Position numbers and translations under genes: made by a program
Assembly (NCBI GenBank): GCA_046538375.1
Contig: JBKHJA010000010.1
Location: 1 to 36,549, forward strand
Direction: 5' to 3'
Source of the DNA: JBKHJA01 sp046538375
GTDB taxonomy: Bacteria; Acidobacteriota; Aminicenantia; Aminicenantales; Aminicenantaceae
DNA length: 36,549 bases
Notes under the pieces: model-generated
Seen by the model: only the letters and a program-made list of their open reading frames with translations
The model's database searches: none
What the model was told of the DNA's origin: nothing
Shown here: positions 1 to 6,698 of the stretch, piece by piece
Layout of the letters: each line of letters begins with the position of its first letter
Numbering within the stretch: the stretch's first letter is position 1

Positions 1-74
1 CCCCTTAAATTCATGACTTCTTCTGGGAAAATCTTCAATTTATGAATAATGCAGGTAAAATCCTCCTTGGGCAA

Positions 75-84
75 ATTCGCATAG
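75..84. repeat. Left copy of the putative target-site duplication
   Basis: ATTCGCATAG, repeated exactly at 396-405 on the other side of the inverted-repeat element. Confidence 0.5.
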
Positions 85-395
85 GAATCATCTTTTTTTC
101 CGGGGTGAGATACTAAGAACATGTATTTGGGAATGGCTTCGCTCCCGTCCAGGTTTTTCACGCCGTTCCCTCACCGTCCATCTCGGCGCCTGCGTAACTG
201 CGCACGTCAGTTATATTGGGGTATTGCTTATCTGTATCCATACATGTTTCATATGTCTTATCTGAGTATGCTCAAACATACTCGGCGACCGATTTCATCG
301 GTTGCCCTCGATGGACGATTCAGGAAGGCTAAACCTTCAATGGTCGCTTCAGCCATCCCCAAACATCTTTTTACCCCGGAAAAAAAGATGATTAC
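85..395. mobile_element. MITE-like element with imperfect inverted ends and a 10-bp target duplication
   Basis: Positions 86-106 and 373-393 are perfect 21-bp inverted repeats. Similarity between the arms continues inward with gaps for roughly 70 bp (for example TTGGGAATGGCT on the left against TTGGGGATGGCT read inward from the right). Immediately outside the arms lies the same 10-mer ATTCGCATAG in direct orientation, at 75-84 and 396-405, as expected for a target-site duplication. The interior has several hairpins (195-213, 264-283, 284-306) and no convincing transposase. The layout matches a small non-autonomous transposon. The exact ends are uncertain by 1-3 bp. A 94-codon frame across 121-405 is frameshifted against the left arm and I do not believe it is a gene. 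Confidence 0.6.
264..306. repeat. Two adjacent hairpins inside the element
   Basis: GAGTATG (264-270) pairs with CATACTC (277-283) across a 6-nt loop. The stem 284-293 pairs with 297-306 across a TTC loop, ten pairs with one G-T wobble. A third hairpin, TAACTG/CAGTTA, lies at 195-213. Strong secondary structure is common in small non-autonomous elements. Confidence 0.45.
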
Positions 396-405
396 ATTCG
401 CATAG
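396..405. repeat. Right copy of the putative target-site duplication
   Basis: ATTCGCATAG, identical to 75-84. It ends seven bases before the putative -35 hexamer of the mtnP promoter. Confidence 0.5.
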
Positions 406-411
406 CGCGGC

Positions 412-440
412 TTGACTTGTCTCCTCATAAATTATATATC
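412..440 (+). promoter_or_regulatory. Putative sigma-70 promoter for mtnP-pfkB-tnaA
   Basis: TTGACT (412-417) and TATATC (435-440) are 17 bp apart, and the mtnP Shine-Dalgarno follows at 455-461. The -35 lies just outside the right end of the MITE-like element. Confidence 0.45.
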
Positions 441-465
441 AGTAATCTCTCTTCAAGGAGGACAG

Positions 466-1359
466 ATGAGCGCCAAAGAGAAAAATGATATCCCTGGAGC
501 GGATATCGGCATTCTGGGAGGCACAGGACTTTACCAGATGGAAGGTATCGAAGAGCTGCGGGAGGTCAACATGGATACACCTTTCGGGAAGACTTCTGAT
601 GCCTTCATTATTGGCCTTCTGGAAGGAAAAAGAGTGGCTTTTCTCAGCCGTCATGGACGGGGGCACCGCATGCTGCCTTCAGAGATAAATTACAGAGCCA
701 ATATCTATGGCTTCAAGATGCTGGGAGTAGAAAGAGTTATCTCTGTCAGCTCTGTGGGATCTTTAAAGCAGGAATTGAGACCCAGAGATATCGTTTTCTC
801 TGACCAATTCTTCGACAGAACGAGGCGGAAAAATTCTTTTTTTGGGGAAGGGGTTGCAGCCCACGTGGGCTTTGCTCACCCTGTCTGTTCCCACCTTTCC
901 GGGGTTCTGTATAATGCGGGAAAAGAACTTGGATTAAGGGTTCATCCAGGAGGGACTTACCTGTGTATCGAGGGGCCTGCATTTTCCAGCAGGGGAGAGT
1001 CTTTCATCTACCGCTCCTGGGGATGCGATGTGATCGGGATGACCAGCGCCACTGAGGCCAAGTTGTGCCGGGAAGCAGAGATGTGTTATGCCACCATGAA
1101 TTTGGTGTGTGATTATGACGCCTGGCATGAAGTGGAAGAGCCTGTGTCTGTGGAAATCATTTTGGATAACATGAAGAAAAACATTCACCACGCTAAAGCC
1201 ATCATCAGAAAATCCCTCTCCCTGCTAAGCCCTAAAAGAGGCGGTGAATGTGAGTGCGGCCACGCTCTCAAGAATTGCATTGTCACCGATCCTCAGCTTA
1301 TCCCTGAGGATGCGAGAAGAAAACTCAGGTATATCATTGAAAAATATATCAGAATTTGA
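466..1359 (+). CDS. mtnP: S-methyl-5'-thioadenosine phosphorylase
   Basis: Purine nucleoside phosphorylase family, MTAP type, 297 aa. It cleaves methylthioadenosine with phosphate to adenine and methylthioribose-1-phosphate, salvaging the by-product of polyamine synthesis. The start DIGILGGTGLY, the phosphate-site SRHGRGH, the segment IGMTSATEAKL-REAE (MTAP-type purine and ribose contacts) and YDAWH are all present. The cysteine-containing tail (CECGHAL..C) is usual for bacterial members. I chose ATG 466 because AAGGAGG stands four bases before it; a TTG at 412 would sit on the promoter. It is followed at once by a PfkB kinase and tryptophanase on the same strand, so co-transcription is likely. 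Hypoxanthine-type PNP is the main alternative and is less likely given the YDAWH context. Confidence 0.9.
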   Translation: MSAKEKNDIPGADIGILGGTGLYQMEGIEELREVNMDTPFGKTSDAFIIGLLEGKRVAFLSRHGRGHRMLPSEINYRANIYGFKMLGVERVISVSSVGSLKQELRPRDIVFSDQFFDRTRRKNSFFGEGVAAHVGFAHPVCSHLSGVLYNAGKELGLRVHPGGTYLCIEGPAFSSRGESFIYRSWGCDVIGMTSATEAKLCREAEMCYATMNLVCDYDAWHEVEEPVSVEIILDNMKKNIHHAKAIIRKSLSLLSPKRGGECECGHALKNCIVTDPQLIPEDARRKLRYIIEKYIRI

Positions 1360-1376
1360 ACGGTTCCGGGTTTGAC

Positions 1377-2276
1377 ATGAGTCTGGTCATAGTGGGTTCT
1401 TTAGCTTTTGACACCATAGAGACTCCCCATGGAAGAAAGGAACGGATAGTAGGAGGATCCAACACTTACTGTTCGCTGGCGGCAAGTTTTTTCACCAGTC
1501 CCAAAATGGTGGGAGTGGTAGGAGATGATTTTCCTGGCGAAATCATCGATTTGTTCAAGAAAAAAGGCATCCACCTTCAGGGGCTTAAGAAGGAACCGGG
1601 AAAGACGTTTCACTGGGAGGCCCGTTACGGCCATGATCCCAACCAGAGAACCACCATAAAGACCGAATTGAATGTGTTCGAAAAATTTAAGCCCCTTCTT
1701 CCCTCCCATTACAGGACAGCAGAGATTGTTTTTTTGGGCAACATCGATCCTGACCAGCAGGATGAAATCTTGGCTCAGATAGAGCAGCCCAAGCTGGTGG
1801 CCATGGATACCATCAACTTATGGATTTCAAACAAGCGGGACTCTCTGCTGAAGGTCTTGAAGAAGGTGGATGTGTTTTTCGCCAACCATGAGGAGATAAA
1901 GATGTTGGCCCAGAAGACAAACTTAATCAGGGCCGGTAACACACTGCTCCACCAGGGTCCTTCCATCATAGTCATGAAAAAAGGTGAACACGGGGCTTTG
2001 GTTTTAGCCAAAGAATTTGTTTTTGGTGTTCTGGCCCATCCCTGTGAGGAAGTGATTGATCCTACCGGAGCAGGAGATAGCTTTGCCGGTGGATTTTTGG
2101 GATATCTGGACAAAGTGGGGGCTTTCGGGGAAAAAGAGATTCGCAAGGCCGCTGTTTATGGAAGCGTGATGGCCTCTTTTGTCATCGAAGATTTTGGGAT
2201 CAACCGGTTTATAAAGTTGAGTCCGAATGAGATAGAGAAAAGATACAACCAGTTTAAAAAACTGGTTTCCTTTTAA
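1377..2276 (+). CDS. PfkB/ribokinase-family sugar or nucleoside kinase
   Basis: A 299-aa cytoplasmic kinase of the PfkB superfamily. The N-terminal GG motif appears as RIVGGSNTYCS, and the C-terminal signature DPTGAGDSFAGGF holds the catalytic base Asp at residue 234. The substrate cannot be read from sequence; adenosine, a ribose derivative or a nucleoside are candidates. The position directly after mtnP suggests it acts on a product or relative of methylthioadenosine salvage, but that is inference. It is not the MtnK family that phosphorylates methylthioribose. I start it at ATG 1377 (MSLVIVGSLAFDT), where homology to the family begins. A TTG at 1356 would overlap the mtnP stop. The ribosome binding site is weak, suggesting translational coupling to mtnP. 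Confidence 0.85.
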   Translation: MSLVIVGSLAFDTIETPHGRKERIVGGSNTYCSLAASFFTSPKMVGVVGDDFPGEIIDLFKKKGIHLQGLKKEPGKTFHWEARYGHDPNQRTTIKTELNVFEKFKPLLPSHYRTAEIVFLGNIDPDQQDEILAQIEQPKLVAMDTINLWISNKRDSLLKVLKKVDVFFANHEEIKMLAQKTNLIRAGNTLLHQGPSIIVMKKGEHGALVLAKEFVFGVLAHPCEEVIDPTGAGDSFAGGFLGYLDKVGAFGEKEIRKAAVYGSVMASFVIEDFGINRFIKLSPNEIEKRYNQFKKLVSF

Positions 2277-2300
2277 ATTTGTGATGGTGAGGTAGAAAAA

Positions 2301-3683
2301 ATGGTGAGAGGGAAGATGCCCGTGGAGCCGTTCAAGATAAAAGTGGTCGAACCACTGGGCAAAACTTCACCGCAGGAGAGAGAAAAGATACTTCAGCGAG
2401 CGGGGCTCAATATATTCAACATTCCTTCTTCTAAAGTGTATATCGACCTCCTCACCGACAGCGGCACTTCAGCTATGAGTGATCATCAGTGGTCGGGAAT
2501 GATGAAGGGCGATGAGTCTTATGCGGGCTCCAGAAACTACTTTCACCTGGAGGAAGCTGTGAATAGGATTTTTGGCTTTTCCCATCTTGTTCCCACTCAC
2601 CAGGGGAGGGCTGCAGAACGAATTTTGTTTGAGGCTTTGGTCAAACAGGGCGATTATGTGCCCAACAACATTCATTTCGACACCACCCGAGCCAACATCG
2701 AAGTCAGAAAAGCTCATCCTGTTAATCTGGTTATAGAGGAGGCCTATGATCCTTCACTGAACAGTCCTTTCAAAGGAAACATGGACACAGCCAGGTTGAA
2801 GGATTTCATAGAGGAGAAAGGGAAAGACAAAATTCCTTTGCTCATGATGACCATCACCAACAACAGCGGAGGGGGCCAGCCCGTGTCTTTGGAAAACATC
2901 AGAGAAGTAAGCCGTATCTGCCGGAGGGCAGAAATTCCCTTCTACTTTGATGCCTGCCGGTTTGCCGAAAATGCCTATTTTATAAAAAAAAGGGAGAAAG
3001 GCTTTGCTGGAAAGTCCGTACCGGAGATAGTAAGAGAGATGTTCTCCTGGTCTGATGGAGCCTTCATGAGCGCAAAAAAAGATGCCCTGGTCAACATCGG
3101 GGGATTCATCGCTCTCCGTGATGATGTGTTGGTGGAGAAGCTCAGAAACCTGCTGGTCATCGGTGAAGGATTCCCCACTTATGGAGGGCTGGCTGGCCGG
3201 GATCTGGAGGCTATTTCCAGAGGTTTACAGGAGGTCTTGGAAGAAGATTATCTGGAACACCGGATCTCTCAGGTGCAGTATCTGGGGGACCTTCTGGATG
3301 AAGCGGGAATCCCTGTTTTTAGACCGGTGGGCGGTCATGCTGTTTATATCCTGGCTGATAAATTTCTTCCCCATATCCCCCGCCATCGGTATCCTGGATG
3401 GGCACTGACTGTGGCTCTGTACAGGGAAGCGGGGATAAGGGCAGTGGAAATAGGGGGAGTGATGTTTGCCAGAAAGGATGAAAAGACCGAAAAAGAGATT
3501 TATCCCCGGCTGGAAATGGTGCGTCTCTGCATTCCCCGGAGGGTGTACACCGTTTCCCATCTTCATTACATCGCTCAGGCTCTTTCCCGGATCGCCGAGA
3601 ACAGGGAAAAGATCAAAGGATTGAAGATTGTCCAACAAGCCCCCTATCTGAGGCACTTCTCAGCGCGCCTTCAGGAAATATAA
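2301..3683 (+). CDS. tnaA: Tryptophanase (tryptophan indole-lyase)
   Basis: PLP-dependent beta-eliminating lyase, 460 aa, normal length for the TnaA/tyrosine phenol-lyase pair. It converts tryptophan to indole, pyruvate and ammonia. FDACRFAENAYFI holds the PLP-binding Asp, SAKKD (257-261) the Schiff-base Lys (K260), and MVRLCIPRRVYT (406-417) the carboxylate-binding Arg (R408). Tyrosine phenol-lyase has Arg (R381 in Citrobacter) where tryptophanase has Ile. Here the motif is VEIG (382-385) with I384, so tryptophanase is favoured. It is third in a co-directional run after mtnP and the PfkB kinase, 24 bp downstream, with GAGG before the ATG. There is no TnaC-like leader peptide or permease beside it, so the classical tna regulation is not seen here. 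It implies fermentation of tryptophan. Confidence 0.9.
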   Translation: MVRGKMPVEPFKIKVVEPLGKTSPQEREKILQRAGLNIFNIPSSKVYIDLLTDSGTSAMSDHQWSGMMKGDESYAGSRNYFHLEEAVNRIFGFSHLVPTHQGRAAERILFEALVKQGDYVPNNIHFDTTRANIEVRKAHPVNLVIEEAYDPSLNSPFKGNMDTARLKDFIEEKGKDKIPLLMMTITNNSGGGQPVSLENIREVSRICRRAEIPFYFDACRFAENAYFIKKREKGFAGKSVPEIVREMFSWSDGAFMSAKKDALVNIGGFIALRDDVLVEKLRNLLVIGEGFPTYGGLAGRDLEAISRGLQEVLEEDYLEHRISQVQYLGDLLDEAGIPVFRPVGGHAVYILADKFLPHIPRHRYPGWALTVALYREAGIRAVEIGGVMFARKDEKTEKEIYPRLEMVRLCIPRRVYTVSHLHYIAQALSRIAENREKIKGLKIVQQAPYLRHFSARLQEI

Positions 3684-3726
3684 GAAGATATCCTCCTCTT
3701 ACTCATTGGGCAAAGAATTTCCAAAA

Positions 3727-3763
3727 CCGTGATGACGCCCCCCACCCTCACCCCCTATCACGG
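3727..3763. terminator. Weak candidate terminator between convergent genes
   Basis: CCGTGAT (3727-3733) pairs with ATCACGG (3757-3763) around a C-rich 23-nt loop, followed by AAAAAG. It lies between tnaA (+) and the aminotransferase (-). The long loop and lack of a U-run on the plus side make it a weak call. Confidence 0.25.
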
Positions 3764-3783
3764 AAAAAGAAATGCTTACCTCA

Positions 3784-4920
3784 TTAGGCAAAAAATTGAC
3801 CGATTCTCTTGATGCCTTCTTCTATTTTTTGGGGAGAGGGAGCAAAAGAGATCCTCAGGTATCCCTCCCCGTTTTTGCCGAAGGCGGCACCAGGAATAGT
3901 GACCACTTTTTTCTTTGATAATAGGCTGAGGGAGATATCTAAAGAACGGCCGTATCCAGGTGTTTTGGCTGATACATCAACAAATAAATAGAAAGCACCC
4001 AGAGGATTTACATGTTTTAAATCTGTATATTTTTCCACACAGCGCACAGCAAAATTTTTCCTTTTTTCCAGTTCTTTGAGGTTATTCAACCTTTCTTTTT
4101 CTGCCCGCCCCTTCAAAGCTAAGAGAGCCATCTGCTGGGAGATCACCGGGGCACAGATGACAGATATCTGATGAAAAGCCACCACAGGTTTGATCAGGGA
4201 GGAGGGAACCAGGCACCAGCCCAGCCGCCATCCAGTCATGCTGTAGGTCTTGGAAAGGCTGTTTATGACCACACAACGGGACATATATCTGGCTATGGAA
4301 TCCGGCTGATGAAGGAAATAAATGTCTTTGTACACTTCATCGGAGACAGCCAGGATGTCTTTCTGTTTTAAAAATTCAGCCAGCTTGATCAATTCTTCAC
4401 TTAGATATACAGCCCCGGTAGGATTATGGGGGCTGTTCAAGATGATGATTTTTGTTTTTTCCGTAATCCTTTCCTGAATATCCTCAGATTTTAAGGAGAA
4501 ATCGTTTTCTCTGTGAAGGGAGTAGTGTTTGGGCTGGCCGCCGGCGATTTTGACCATCGATTCATAGGCTGGAAATCCTGGATCAGGGATGAGAACCTCA
4601 TCTCCTGGATTTAAAGAAACCATGAGTATGGAAAAAAGAGCTTCCTCTGCACCCACCGTAATGCACACCTGGTCCGCTGTGAAGGGGAGTCCGCTTTTTT
4701 CGGCAACCAGACTTCTCAGCTCTTCCAGTCCGGCGTTGGGACTGTAGCCCCATTTCCAGTGGCCTATGTTTTCTTTGAGCCTATCCATAAGTGATGGAGG
4801 TGGAGGGAAGGCTGGTTCGCCCAGACCAAGATTGATGCAGGAAGAGTCAGCCCGGTCATGGATCTGACGTATCAGGGTTTTCTCGATTCCCTGCATGCGT
4901 TGGCTCAGAAAATGTTTCAT
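3784..4920 (-). CDS. PLP aminotransferase, probably N-acetyl-LL-diaminopimelate aminotransferase
   Basis: Fold-type I, class I/II aminotransferase, 378 aa. NSPHNPTG (162-169) carries the PLP-contacting Asn, SDEVY (193-197) the Asp that pairs with the pyridine nitrogen, and SLSKTYSMTGWRLGW the Schiff-base Lys K224. YLRISFA near the end holds the carboxylate-binding Arg. Sequence alone says aspartate/aromatic-type aminotransferase. The next gene upstream is dapH, and the acetylated diaminopimelate route needs an aminotransferase acting on N-acetyl-2-amino-6-ketopimelate (PatA/DapX type), which is my preferred role. A housekeeping aspartate aminotransferase is the alternative. It is separated from dapH by 154 bp holding its own promoter, so it can be expressed independently. 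Confidence 0.8.
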   Translation of the reverse strand: MKHFLSQRMQGIEKTLIRQIHDRADSSCINLGLGEPAFPPPPSLMDRLKENIGHWKWGYSPNAGLEELRSLVAEKSGLPFTADQVCITVGAEEALFSILMVSLNPGDEVLIPDPGFPAYESMVKIAGGQPKHYSLHRENDFSLKSEDIQERITEKTKIIILNSPHNPTGAVYLSEELIKLAEFLKQKDILAVSDEVYKDIYFLHQPDSIARYMSRCVVINSLSKTYSMTGWRLGWCLVPSSLIKPVVAFHQISVICAPVISQQMALLALKGRAEKERLNNLKELEKRKNFAVRCVEKYTDLKHVNPLGAFYLFVDVSAKTPGYGRSLDISLSLLSKKKVVTIPGAAFGKNGEGYLRISFAPSPQKIEEGIKRIGQFFA

Positions 4921-4955
4921 GGCGAAAAGTAAGGCCCTTACAGAGAATTTTTCAA

Positions 4956-4984
4956 GTTATATTTTTTTTCGTTCATATATTCAA
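4956..4984 (-). promoter_or_regulatory. Putative promoter of the aminotransferase gene
   Basis: Read on the minus strand: TTGAAT (plus 4979-4984), 17 bp, TATAAC (plus 4956-4961), 36 bp before the ATG. A perfect 10-bp palindrome TCAACGTTGA (4981-4990) overlaps the -35 and could be an operator half or full site. Confidence 0.45.
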
Positions 4985-5074
4985 CGTTGACTCAAAACAC
5001 TCTGCTAGACCATATGATTTACCCCTGGGATTTTCTTTTCTTATGCTGTCTCAGCAATCAGGCATTTCAATGGT

Positions 5075-5785
5075 TTATTGATGCCTTCGCAGGATTTTGA
5101 CTATAGAGATTTTGTCCTTCTGTGAAATATCATCGACTCTGCCCATCTCCTTGGCAGGAACTCCGGCTACGATCAGGCGTGGAGGCACATCATTCAAAGC
5201 CACTGCCCCGGCGGCCACAACGCTTCCTTTACCTATATTCACTCCTTCCAGCACAACCGCGTTAGCCCCCACCAGGACATTGTCTTCGATGATCACAGGT
5301 TTTTTACTGGGAGGTTCCAGCACTCCGGCGATCACCGCCCCTGCTCCGATATGGCAGTTCTTCCCTATAAAAGCCCTGGCCCCGATAACCGCATTCATAT
5401 CAATCATTGTTCCTGCTCCCACTTCAGCCCCGATATTGATCACTGCTCCCATCATTATGATGCAGTCCTTTCCTATATGAGCGCCCTCTCTTATGATGGC
5501 CCCGGGCTCGATTCTGGCCTCCACCTTCCTGAGATCCAGGAGAGGAAGAGCTGAACGACGGGCTGTGATTTCTATGTGGCGCTCCTGGATCTTGTCTTTG
5601 TTGTCTTCCATCCATGTCTCTATCAACGGATAATCGCCAATCAAGACCCAGAATCCTCCCCCTCCGAAGACCTGAAACTTTTGCCCTTCAAAACTCTCTT
5701 TTTCCACCTCCCCTTGTATAAACACTTTACAGGGAGTGGTCTTCCTGCTTTTTCCTATGAGGTTGGCAATTTGTTTATAATTCAT
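5075..5785 (-). CDS. dapH: Tetrahydrodipicolinate N-acetyltransferase
   Basis: A 236-aa protein with a short alpha/beta N-terminal domain (about 1-85) followed by left-handed beta-helix hexapeptide repeats (about 88-215: IEPGAIIREGAHIGKDCIIM and on). It acetylates the open-chain form of tetrahydrodipicolinate with acetyl-CoA, committing lysine/diaminopimelate synthesis to the acetylase branch. The N-terminal domain with hexapeptide repeats separates it from the succinyl enzyme DapD. Its ATG overlaps the 3' end of thrB by 11 bp, so the two are translationally coupled. This gene is the best evidence that the neighbouring aminotransferase and dapA-like gene belong to diaminopimelate synthesis. 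The lack of dapB and lysC here means the pathway is split over the genome. Confidence 0.88.
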   Translation of the reverse strand: MNYKQIANLIGKSRKTTPCKVFIQGEVEKESFEGQKFQVFGGGGFWVLIGDYPLIETWMEDNKDKIQERHIEITARRSALPLLDLRKVEARIEPGAIIREGAHIGKDCIIMMGAVINIGAEVGAGTMIDMNAVIGARAFIGKNCHIGAGAVIAGVLEPPSKKPVIIEDNVLVGANAVVLEGVNIGKGSVVAAGAVALNDVPPRLIVAGVPAKEMGRVDDISQKDKISIVKILRRHQ

Positions 5786-6698
5786 TGATCTGGGCCACCC
5801 CTTTATTGCTGGATTGGGTTATGATGATCTCGCTTCCGATCCTTCTCTGATTACAGAAAGTTTTCATCAACTGCGCAACCCGGCTGGTTTTATTCTTCTC
5901 ACAGATAGCGAACAAGGAAGAACCTCCGCCGCTCACATTAAAACCGTAAGCCCCTGCCTCCAACACCTTGTTTTTGATATCATCATATCCAGATATGAAA
6001 CTTGATCTTACCGGTTCTGAGATGCAGTCTCTGTTCACCGCTTCCCCGATGCTTTTCAAGTCTCCGGCTAAAAGGGCATGAATCAAGGAAGAGCAGTAAG
6101 ACATCTGTTCTGTGGTTTTGGCCAGGCTGAGACGGGAAGGGATCAGTCCCCTGGTGGTCTGCTGAGATTTTTTGATCGCACACACCACTATGGGAATAGA
6201 GGGAACTTTCATCTTAACCACATCAAGAGGAGAGTAATTTTTAATCAGGACAAACCCCCCCAGCAGGCAGCCGGCCACATTATCGGCATGGGCGGCTTTT
6301 CCTGTGACCTTTTCCCCTTTTCTGGCTATATCGATCATTTCCTCGGGATTTAGATGGGATTTTAGGAGCTTGTTCAATCCGTAGACACAGGCCGCAGCCG
6401 AGGCTCCTGAAGTGCCCAGCCCCGCCCCAGATATGATTTTTTTCCTTATCTCCACATCCACTCCTGCCGCTAGCCGGACTTTCTTGAAAAAGTGAATGGC
6501 GGCCAGGCCTGCCGTGTTTTTTTCTGCCTCAGTAGGGAGAGGCTCTGGTCTTCCTGTGATACGGATGTTTATGGAATTTGTGTTATTCAGTCTCAGTTTT
6601 AACACATCGTGAGGTTCCTTTAAAGCCAAAGCGAATATGTCAAATCCTGGCCCGAAATTAGCTATGGTGGCGGGAGCTCTGATGATGATTTCCTTCAA
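5775..6698 (-). CDS. thrB: Homoserine kinase
   Basis: GHMP-family kinase, 307 aa, as usual for ThrB. It phosphorylates homoserine with ATP for threonine synthesis (and, in some lineages, methionine). The N-terminal APATIANFGPGFD, the ATP-binding loop SGAGLGTSGASAAA (90-103) and the C-terminal NVSGGGSSLFAICE are the three GHMP motifs in order. The start overlaps the end of the dapA-like gene by 4 bp (6695-6698), and the stop overlaps the start of dapH. This is a tight three-gene block of aspartate-family synthesis driven from one promoter at 7692-7720. No threonine attenuator or riboswitch is visible within it. Confidence 0.9.
   Translation of the reverse strand: MKEIIIRAPATIANFGPGFDIFALALKEPHDVLKLRLNNTNSINIRITGRPEPLPTEAEKNTAGLAAIHFFKKVRLAAGVDVEIRKKIISGAGLGTSGASAAACVYGLNKLLKSHLNPEEMIDIARKGEKVTGKAAHADNVAGCLLGGFVLIKNYSPLDVVKMKVPSIPIVVCAIKKSQQTTRGLIPSRLSLAKTTEQMSYCSSLIHALLAGDLKSIGEAVNRDCISEPVRSSFISGYDDIKNKVLEAGAYGFNVSGGGSSLFAICEKNKTSRVAQLMKTFCNQRRIGSEIIITQSSNKGVAQINEL

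Larger units (their letters stand above)
1..428 (-). pseudogene. Possible disrupted gene start, split by the element (speculative)
   Basis: If the element and one copy of the 10-mer are removed, a minus-strand frame opens with ATG at 426-428. It runs MRRQVKPR from the right flank, then YANLPKEDF and onward through 83 down to the window edge without a stop. With the element present the frame is broken by a stop inside the element. I recognise no family, and only about 35 residues can be reconstructed. The frame could therefore be chance. Nothing looks like a good ribosome binding site before the ATG. Confidence 0.22.

Noticed and set aside
121..405. 94-codon plus-strand frame as a gene
   Set aside because: It runs across the inverted-repeat element. 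Its end is a frameshifted mirror of the left arm, it has no ribosome binding site, and its residues look like no family.
412..466. Upstream TTG start for mtnP
   Set aside because: The TTG coincides with the -35 hexamer, and the segment before ATG 466 contains the Shine-Dalgarno.
1230..1359. Cys-rich tail of MtnP as an added zinc domain
   Set aside because: Bacterial MTAP proteins commonly end with a Cys-containing helical tail of this kind.
2301..3683. Tyrosine phenol-lyase instead of tryptophanase
   Set aside because: The diagnostic Arg is Ile384 here.
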